Below, piece after piece: positions 58,561 to 64,000 of a DNA stretch of 64,000 nucleotides. The notes under the pieces are model-generated. The model had not been told where the DNA came from and made no database searches. It saw nothing but the letters and a program-made list of their open reading frames with translations. This DNA comes from Oceanicella actignis (GTDB lineage: Bacteria; Pseudomonadota; Alphaproteobacteria; Rhodobacterales; Rhodobacteraceae): contig NZ_VNHJ01000004.1 of the NCBI RefSeq assembly GCF_008124525.1, positions 1-64,000 of the forward strand. Direction: 5' to 3'. The position numbers and the translations under genes were made by a program. How positions within the stretch are numbered: the first letter of the stretch is position 1; every line of letters begins with the position of its first letter.

Positions 58561-58611
58561 CCGGCCGCGGCGCGAGGGGCGGGCCGTGGGCGGCGCGGCC
58601 CCTCGCGCGGC

Positions 58612-60222
58612 TCAGAAACGGACGGCCCAGCTGCGCAGCAGCGCGCGTTCGAAGGCCACGGCCCGGGTCATCCATGCGCGCGCCGCGTGGTCGGCGCGGC
58701 TCAGATCCGCCAGGCGCGCGCGGCGCTCGAGATCCTCGGAATAGATGGCGAAGGCGTAGACGCGGCCCGATCCGGCGCGCAGATATCCCGCCAGCCCCCG
58801 CGCATAAAGCAGCGTGCCCGTCTTGGCGACCGCGGCGGCGTCATCGGGGACCGGCGGCTCGCCGGGCGCGGCGTGCAGCGGCAGCGGCCGCAAGAGCGCC
58901 GCCAGCGGGCCGGGCGCGGGCGCTTCGGCCGCCTCGGCGTCAAGCTCGGGCGAGCGCGCGCGCGGCCCCAGCGCCCCGCGCGCCGCCGCGCGCAGGAAGG
59001 CCGCCATGGCCGCGGGCGTGACGCGCGATTGCGCGCTCAGCCCCGAATGGTTGCGCAGCTTGATGGACGCGGGCGCCGCCCCCGCCAGCCGCGCCGCCCA
59101 GGCCGAGCTGCGCGCCCCCGCGGCCGCCAGAGGATCCGCCGCCTCGGCCCGCGCCCCGGCCCGGCCCTCGGCCGCGTCGGCGGCCAGTCCGACAAGCTCG
59201 GCCGTCAGGTTGGTCGAATGGCGCAGCATGGCGCGCAGGATCTGGCGCAGGGGCCGGCTCTCGCGGCGCGCCAGCTCGGTGCCGGGCGACGGCGCGGCGC
59301 CCAGGCGCGGCGCGGGCAGGCTCACCCCCGCCTCGCCCGCCAGCGCGCGCAGCGCCTCGGCGGCGTAAAGCTCGGGATGGCGCACGGGCAGCCAGCGACG
59401 CCCCTCGGCCGGGCGCAGCGCCTCGGCGTTGACCTGCCACAGCTCGCGCTCGGGCGCGTCGCCGCGTCCGTCCTCGCGCTGGAACAGCGGCGCCGAGGGG
59501 TCCGGCGCCGCGTCGATCACGATCCCCGTCACCGCGGGCGAGGCGCGCAGCGCCCGCGCCTCGAGCCGCAGGCCGCCCGCCGAGCCCTCGGCGCCCCACG
59601 AGAAGAGGACGCGGTTGAAGTTCAGGCTCAGCCCCGAATAGGCCGGGTTGTAGGCCGCCTGCTCGGGCTGTTCGGGGTCGATGCGCGGCCCCGCCGGCAG
59701 CGCGCCGCGATCGGCCAGGAAGGCGCCCTCGACGCGGCGCAGCCCGCGCGCGGCGGCCTGGGCGGCCATCTCGGCCAGCGCGTCCGAATCGAGCTCGGGA
59801 TCGCCGCCCCCCGCCAGCGCCAGATCGCCGCGCAGCACACCCTCGCGCGGCGGGGCCGAGGCGACCAGCCGCGTGACGAAGCGCGCCTCGGGTCCCAGCG
59901 CGGCCAGGGCGCGGGCCGCGGCCACGGCCTTGGCCGTCGAGGCGGGCGGAAAGGGGCGGGCGGCGTCGCGCCCCTCGACCATGGCGCCGCTTTGCAGGTC
60001 GATCAGCGCAAAGCCCGCGCGCCCCGAGGGCGCAAGCCGCGCGACGATCGCGCCCGCGTCGAGCGGCGTTTCCGAACCCGGGCGCGCGGCGGGCGCCGGC
60101 GCCGCGCGCGGCGCGGCCGCCGCCCAGAGCGGGCCGGCAGAGGCCAGGGCCGCCAGCCAGCCAAGAAGCGCGGCGGCGCGGCGAAGGCTGAAGGGGGGCT
60201 TGGACGCTCGAGAGATGGGCAT
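58612..60222 (-). CDS. dacB: D-alanyl-D-alanine carboxypeptidase/endopeptidase (PBP4 type)
   Basis: A periplasmic class C low-molecular-weight penicillin-binding protein of 536 residues that trims or cuts peptidoglycan crosslinks. A signal sequence lies at about 10-37. The active-site motifs are Ser95-x-x-Lys98 (PPASTAK), Ser-x-Asn in LRHSTNLTAEL (about 330) and Lys-Thr-Gly in VAKTGTLLYARG (about 480). The inserted domain between motifs 1 and 2 is present. The start at 60222 gives the signal peptide; the frame upstream is open but not conserved. The C-terminus faces the repeat array. Confidence 0.93.
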   Translation of the reverse strand: MPISRASKPPFSLRRAAALLGWLAALASAGPLWAAAAPRAAPAPAARPGSETPLDAGAIVARLAPSGRAGFALIDLQSGAMVEGRDAARPFPPASTAKAVAAARALAALGPEARFVTRLVASAPPREGVLRGDLALAGGGDPELDSDALAEMAAQAAARGLRRVEGAFLADRGALPAGPRIDPEQPEQAAYNPAYSGLSLNFNRVLFSWGAEGSAGGLRLEARALRASPAVTGIVIDAAPDPSAPLFQREDGRGDAPERELWQVNAEALRPAEGRRWLPVRHPELYAAEALRALAGEAGVSLPAPRLGAAPSPGTELARRESRPLRQILRAMLRHSTNLTAELVGLAADAAEGRAGARAEAADPLAAAGARSSAWAARLAGAAPASIKLRNHSGLSAQSRVTPAAMAAFLRAAARGALGPRARSPELDAEAAEAPAPGPLAALLRPLPLHAAPGEPPVPDDAAAVAKTGTLLYARGLAGYLRAGSGRVYAFAIYSEDLERRARLADLSRADHAARAWMTRAVAFERALLRSWAVRF

Positions 60223-60665
60223 GCGCGCTCCGGCCTTGCGCGGCGAGACAAGCGCCGCAGACGCGATCATGCCCCGCGCGCGCCGAAGGCGCAACGCAGG
60301 GCGCGACGCGCAGACGCCGTCCGGGACCCGGCTCCGGGCCGGCGAAAGCTGGAACGCGAAGGCCAGCGGCGCGACGATGCGGCACGCCAGGCGGGCGCGG
60401 CGACGGGCGCAGGGACAGGGTGCGGAGTCGGGGCGCAGAGTCGGGGCGCAGAGGCGGGGCGCAGAGGGGGGCGCGGCCGGACAAGGGGACCGAAGCCATG
60501 GCGCGCGCCTGGTTGCGCGCAGGCGACCGGCGGTTGCGCGGGCGGCCGCCGGCGCCGCTCTCGCCCGAAGCGGCCGCCCTCGCGCGCCGCCCGGCGCAAA
60601 GGAGGCGGCCCCAACGGCGACGTCGCCCGCACCTTGCCGGAGCCGGACGCCGCCGAACGCGCCCT
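60223..60665. other. Intergenic region between nadD and dacB
   Basis: These 443 bases between two minus-strand genes hold no recognised gene. The half near dacB contains the 13-bp tandem repeats listed separately. Long GC-rich open frames cross the region in several frames and look like composition artefacts. Confidence 0.5.
60425..60476. repeat. 13-bp tandem repeats, GAGTCGGGGCGCA
   Basis: Three units (60425-60437, 60438-60450, 60451-60463, the third GAGGCGGGGCGCA) and a decayed fourth (60464-60476) follow head to tail, about 200 bases upstream of dacB. The first two are identical, which suggests recent slippage. Confidence 0.9.
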
Positions 60666-61265
60666 TCAGGGCCACGCGCCGGAAGCGCGGATCATGGTCG
60701 AGGAGAGCGGGCTTGTCGGGCCGGGCAGCAGCGTCCATGCGGGCGGGTCGGCCAAGGCCAGCGCGCGCGCCGCCTCGGGCCGCAGCCGCGCGCGCGCAAA
60801 GCGCTGCGCCGCCGGCGACAGCCCCGCCGCCACCATGGCGCCGGGGCGCGCGAAGGCCGCCACGGGGACGAGGCGCATGATCTCGTCCCAGCGGCGCCAA
60901 CGGTGCAGCTGCGCCAGGTTGTCGGCGCCCATCAGCCACACGAAGCGCGTGCGCGGGCACATGGCGCGCAGATGCCGCAGCGTGTCGACCGTATAGCGCG
61001 TTCCCAGGCGCGCCTCGATGTCGGTGACCTTGACGCGCGGCCCCGGCGCCGCGCGCCGGCACGCCGCCAGGCGCCGCGCAAGATCCGCCGGCGGCCGCGG
61101 CTTGAGCGGGTTGCCCGGCGTCGGCATCCACCAGACCCGGTCGAGCCCCAGCGTCGCCAGCGCCCGGCGCGAGATCAGCGCGTGCCCCTCATGCGGCGGA
61201 TCGAACGAGCCCCCCAGCAGCCCGATGCGCAGCCCGTCGGGGTTCTCCGGCAATCCCTCGCGCAT
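60666..61265 (-). CDS. nadD: Nicotinate-nucleotide adenylyltransferase
   Basis: Converts nicotinate mononucleotide and ATP to deamido-NAD in NAD synthesis. The 199-residue product has the nucleotidyltransferase motif [13 protein letters not shown] (His25 and His28), [27 protein letters not shown] and the C-terminal ISSTMIR-like sequence ([11 protein letters not shown]). Two ATGs lie 6 bases apart; 61265 is chosen because GGAGGG then sits at a proper distance, whereas it abuts the ATG at 61271. The neighbouring rsfS or proA genes often found with nadD are not present here. Confidence 0.94.
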   Translation of the reverse strand: MREGLPENPDGLRIGLLGGSFDPPHEGHALISRRALATLGLDRVWWMPTPGNPLKPRPPADLARRLAACRRAAPGPRVKVTDIEARLGTRYTVDTLRHLRAMCPRTRFVWLMGADNLAQLHRWRRWDEIMRLVPVAAFARPGAMVAAGLSPAAQRFARARLRPEAARALALADPPAWTLLPGPTSPLSSTMIRASGAWP

Positions 61266-61440
61266 GCGCATCCCTCCGCTCGGCCCCTGCGGCCCGATCC
61301 TCGCTCCGCTCCGGGCCCCTCGCCCGGCCCGCGCCCCCGGCGCCCCCTTGCGCGGCGCCGGGCCGGGCGCGCCGTTGCGCCCGCGGCCGGAAACCGATAG
61401 ACGGGCGGCGAAGACCGTTTCAAGCATCAAGGGCGCGCAG

Positions 61441-63108
61441 ATGGCCTCCTACCAGTACGTCTATCACATGGACGGGGTCTCCAAGACCTACCCCGGCGGC
61501 AAGAAGTGCTTCGAGAACATCCGCCTCAACTTCCTGCCCGGCGTGAAGATCGGCGTCGTCGGCGTCAACGGCGCGGGCAAGTCCACGCTGCTGCGCATCA
61601 TGGCCGGCATCGACAAGGACTTCCAGGGCGAGGCCTGGGCGGCCGAGGGCGTGCGCGTGGGCTACCTGCCGCAGGAGCCCGAGCTCGACCCCACGAAGAC
61701 CGTGCGCGAGAACGTCATGGACGGCGTCGCGGCCAAGAAGGCCCTGGTCGACCGCTACAACGAGATCGCCATGAAGCTGGCCGAGGACTACTCGGACGAG
61801 CTGATGGAGGAGATGACCGCCCTTCAGGACCAGATCGACGCGCAGAACCTGTGGGATCTGGATGCGCAGGTGGACGTGGCCATGGAGGCGCTGCGCTGCC
61901 CGCCCGACGACGCGGACGTGACCAAGCTGTCGGGCGGCGAGAAGCGCCGCGTGGCGCTGTGCCGGCTGCTGCTCGAGGCGCCCGAGATGCTGCTGCTGGA
62001 CGAGCCGACCAACCACCTCGACGCCGAGACGGTGCTGTGGCTGCAAAAGCACCTGATCGAATACAAGGGCACGATCCTGATCGTGACCCATGACCGCTAC
62101 TTCCTCGACGACATCACCGGCTGGATCCTCGAGCTGGACCGCGGCCGGGGCATTCCCTACGAGGGCAACTACTCGTCCTGGCTCGAGCAGAAGGCCAGGC
62201 GCCTCGAGCAGGAGGCGCGCGAGGACAAGGCCCGCCAGCGCACGCTGGCGCGCGAGCTCGAATGGGTGCGCCAGGGCGCGAAGGCGCGGCACGCCAAGTC
62301 CAAGGCGCGCCTGAAGGCCTACGAGCAGCTGGCCAACCAGTCCGAGCGCGAGCGCGTGGGCCGCGCGCAGATCATCATTCCCAACGGGCCGCGGCTGGGC
62401 TCTAAGGTGCTCGAGGTCAACGGCCTGACCAAGGCCTATGGCGACCGCGTGCTGATCGAGGACCTGTCCTTCAGCCTGCCGCCGGGCGCCATCGTCGGCG
62501 TGATCGGCCCCAACGGCGCGGGCAAGTCCACGCTGTTCCGCATGATCACCGGCCACGAGAAGCCCGACGCCGGCACGATCGAGTTCGGCGACACGGTCAA
62601 GCTGAGCTATGTGGACCAGTCGCGCGACGCGCTCGACCCGAACAAGACCGTGTGGGAGGAGATCTCGGACGGGCTCGACGTGATCAAGCTGGGCGACGCC
62701 GAGGTGAACAGCCGCGCCTATTGCGGCGCCTTCAACTTCAAGGGCCCGGACCAGCAGAAGAAGGTCGGCCTTCTGTCGGGCGGCGAGCGCAACCGCGTGC
62801 ACATGGCCAAGCTGCTGCGCGAGGGCGGCAACCTGCTGCTGCTGGACGAGCCCTCGAACGACCTCGACGTCGAGACGCTGCGCGCGCTCGAGGACGCGCT
62901 CGAGCAGTTCGCGGGCTGCGCCATGGTCATCAGCCACGACCGCTGGTTCATGGACCGGCTGTGCACCCACATCCTCGCCTTCGAGGGCGACAGCCATGTG
63001 GAGTGGTTCGAGGGCAACTTCGCCGAATACGAGGCCGACAAGATCCGCCGCCTCGGCGCCGACGCCGCGCAGCCCAAGCGCATCAAGTACAAGAAGTTCG
63101 CGCGCTGA
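61441..63108 (+). CDS. ettA: Energy-dependent translational throttle protein EttA
   Basis: A soluble ABC-F protein of 555 residues that binds the ribosomal E site and couples translation to the ATP/ADP ratio. Two ABC modules are present: Walker [10 protein letters not shown] (about 39-47) with [17 protein letters not shown], and Walker [10 protein letters not shown] (about 356-364) with [17 protein letters not shown]. The linker between them (P-site tRNA interaction motif) and the EttA-specific arm ([29 protein letters not shown]) are complete. It is divergent from nadD. Confidence 0.97.
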   Translation: MASYQYVYHMDGVSKTYPGGKKCFENIRLNFLPGVKIGVVGVNGAGKSTLLRIMAGIDKDFQGEAWAAEGVRVGYLPQEPELDPTKTVRENVMDGVAAKKALVDRYNEIAMKLAEDYSDELMEEMTALQDQIDAQNLWDLDAQVDVAMEALRCPPDDADVTKLSGGEKRRVALCRLLLEAPEMLLLDEPTNHLDAETVLWLQKHLIEYKGTILIVTHDRYFLDDITGWILELDRGRGIPYEGNYSSWLEQKARRLEQEAREDKARQRTLARELEWVRQGAKARHAKSKARLKAYEQLANQSERERVGRAQIIIPNGPRLGSKVLEVNGLTKAYGDRVLIEDLSFSLPPGAIVGVIGPNGAGKSTLFRMITGHEKPDAGTIEFGDTVKLSYVDQSRDALDPNKTVWEEISDGLDVIKLGDAEVNSRAYCGAFNFKGPDQQKKVGLLSGGERNRVHMAKLLREGGNLLLLDEPSNDLDVETLRALEDALEQFAGCAMVISHDRWFMDRLCTHILAFEGDSHVEWFEGNFAEYEADKIRRLGADAAQPKRIKYKKFAR

Positions 63109-63121
63109 GCGCGGCGCAGGC

Positions 63122-63880
63122 ATGAGCGCATCCATGGAACGGCCCCAGCCCCAGACGCCGCGCATCACCGTCATCGCCCCGATGAAGAACGAGGCGGGCT
63201 CGGTGATGGCGCTGGCCGACGAGATCGCCGAGGCCTGCGCCCCCCTGGCCCCGTTCGAGGCGATCTTCGTCAACGACGGATCGGACGACGGCACCGCCGA
63301 GGCCATCGCCGAGGCGCGCCGCCGCCATCCCTGGCTGCGCGAGCTGCGCCATGCGCAAAGCTGCGGCCAGTCGGCGGCGGTGCTGTCGGGGGTGCGGGCG
63401 GCGCGCGCGCCCATCATCTGCACGCTGGACGGCGACGGGCAGAACCCCCCGGCCGAGATCCCGCGCCTGGTCGCGCCGCTGCTGGCCGACCGCGAGGGAC
63501 GGCTGGGGCTGGTGGCGGGCCAGCGCGTGGCGCGCCAGGACACGCTGTCCAAGCGGCTGGCCTCGCGCACGGCCAACGCGCTGCGCGCGCGCATCCTGCG
63601 CGACGACACGCGCGACACGGGCTGCGGGCTCAAGGCCTTTCCGCGGCACGTGTTCCTCGAGCTGCCCTTCTTCGACCACATCCACCGCTACCTGCCCGCC
63701 CTCGTGCGGCGCGAGGGCTACGAGGTGGCGCATGTGAACGTCAGCCACCGCCCGCGCGGGGCCGGCCGCTCGCACTACACCAATCTGGGGCGGGCCATGG
63801 TCGGGGCGCTGGACCTGTTCGGGGTGTGGTGGCTGCTGCGCCGGCGCAAGCTGGCCCGCATCGAGCGGATCGACCCGTGA
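63122..63880 (+). CDS. Family 2 glycosyltransferase (DPM1/ArnC-like)
   Basis: A 252-residue GT2 enzyme: ITVIAPMKNEAGSVMALADEIAEA, IFVNDGSDDGT, the metal-binding DGDGQNPPAEIPRLV (TLDGDGQ) and DTGCGLKAFPR. The end VSHRPRGAGRSHYTNLGRAMVGALDLFGVWWLLRRRK is typical of polyprenyl-phosphate sugar transferases, but the C-terminal membrane helices of ArnC are missing. In many alphaproteobacteria this gene is followed by a LAB_N membrane protein, as here, and by a GT39-type enzyme, suggesting a lipid A or envelope sugar pathway. Confidence 0.9.
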   Translation: MSASMERPQPQTPRITVIAPMKNEAGSVMALADEIAEACAPLAPFEAIFVNDGSDDGTAEAIAEARRRHPWLRELRHAQSCGQSAAVLSGVRAARAPIICTLDGDGQNPPAEIPRLVAPLLADREGRLGLVAGQRVARQDTLSKRLASRTANALRARILRDDTRDTGCGLKAFPRHVFLELPFFDHIHRYLPALVRREGYEVAHVNVSHRPRGAGRSHYTNLGRAMVGALDLFGVWWLLRRRKLARIERIDP

Positions 63881-64000
63881 TCGAGACGCTGGGACGCTGG
63901 CTGGGGGCCGAGACGCCCGCCGAGCTCGCCTGGATCGCGATCGGGCTGGGCGGGCAGCTGCTGTTCATGATGCGCTTCCTCCTGCAATGGCTGGCCTCCG
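63877..64000 (+). CDS. LAB_N (lipid A biosynthesis N-terminal) membrane protein, 5' part
   Basis: The gene begins with GTG at 63877, overlapping the glycosyltransferase stop as GTGA, and runs off the window. The 41 visible residues (IETLGRWLGAETPAELAWIA, then GGQLLFMMRFLLQWLAS) match the LAB_N domain, a small membrane module common beside DPM1-like transferases. The coupling and domain support a joint role in envelope lipid glycosylation. Confidence 0.8.
   Translation, partial: MIETLGRWLGAETPAELAWIAIGLGGQLLFMMRFLLQWLAS

Overview
This 64 kb window is chromosomal DNA from a very GC-rich alphaproteobacterium, most likely Rhodobacterales. The lineage calls rest on several features: two secreted proteins with C-terminal VPLPA-type sorting tails, a ChpT-type phosphotransferase, a class I (archaeal-type) lysyl-tRNA synthetase, an olsBA ornithine-lipid pair, a lexA gene preceded by the alphaproteobacterial GAAC-N7-GAAC SOS box, and DUF3553, DUF3775 and DUF1467 proteins. 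Almost all of it is housekeeping or conserved accessory content with short gaps and frequent 4-base ATGA start/stop overlaps. No prophage, CRISPR array or recognisable defence island was seen.

Layout. 1-1.04 kb: mobile-element debris, where the end of an IS481-like element cuts an IS110-family transposase. 1.4-12.6 kb (minus strand): pyrG, tRNA-Val, a VPLPA-CTERM protein, the protein quality-control block lon / clpX / clpP / tig, tRNA-Leu and the bifunctional NAD(P)HX repair gene. 12.8-14.7 kb (plus): glnB-glnA. 14.9-24.1 kb: DUF3775, a ThiE-like protein, olsB-olsA, DUF3553, chpT, the yicC / gmk / gamma-carbonic-anhydrase run, a PAS protein, a corrinoid protein with DUF1638, and sufE. 24.2-32.5 kb: an odd VPLPA-CTERM / cobK pair joined by a CTGA overlap, a lipoprotein, rnd, a sulfotransferase, aspS, two small membrane genes and an OmpA-like lipoprotein. 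32.9-37.1 kb (plus): a DUF1800-DUF1501 pair, a nitroreductase and an EI24 protein. 37.1-41.9 kb: mce with DUF1467, two tandem Lrp/AsnC regulators divergent from ilvC, a YeeE/YedE pair with a persulfide-regulator-like operator, and a putative outer-membrane protein. 42-48.1 kb (minus): an eight-gene thiamine operon (thiD-thiO-thiS-thiG-thiE plus a ThiY/Z/X-like ABC importer) behind a TPP riboswitch and a hairpin that covers the first ribosome binding site. 48.5-64 kb: moeA, lexA, comEC, gltX, gltA, class I lysS, a TerB-like gene followed by a degenerate tandem repeat, dacB, nadD, ettA, a family 2 glycosyltransferase and the start of a LAB_N membrane gene.

The best leads for something under-described are: (i) the imperfect ~170-180 bp tandem repeat that begins inside the 3' end of the TerB-like gene; (ii) cobK, which lacks a normal start codon, may start at CTG overlapping the stop of a secreted-protein gene, and lacks an internal segment; (iii) the SqrR/BigR-type ATTC-N8-GAAT operator before the YeeE/YedE pair; (iv) the Shine-Dalgarno-masking hairpin of the thiamine operon; (v) a possible remnant bridge-RNA region upstream of the truncated IS110 gene. 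All functional statements come from reading translated sequence and motifs; no searches or folding programs were run.
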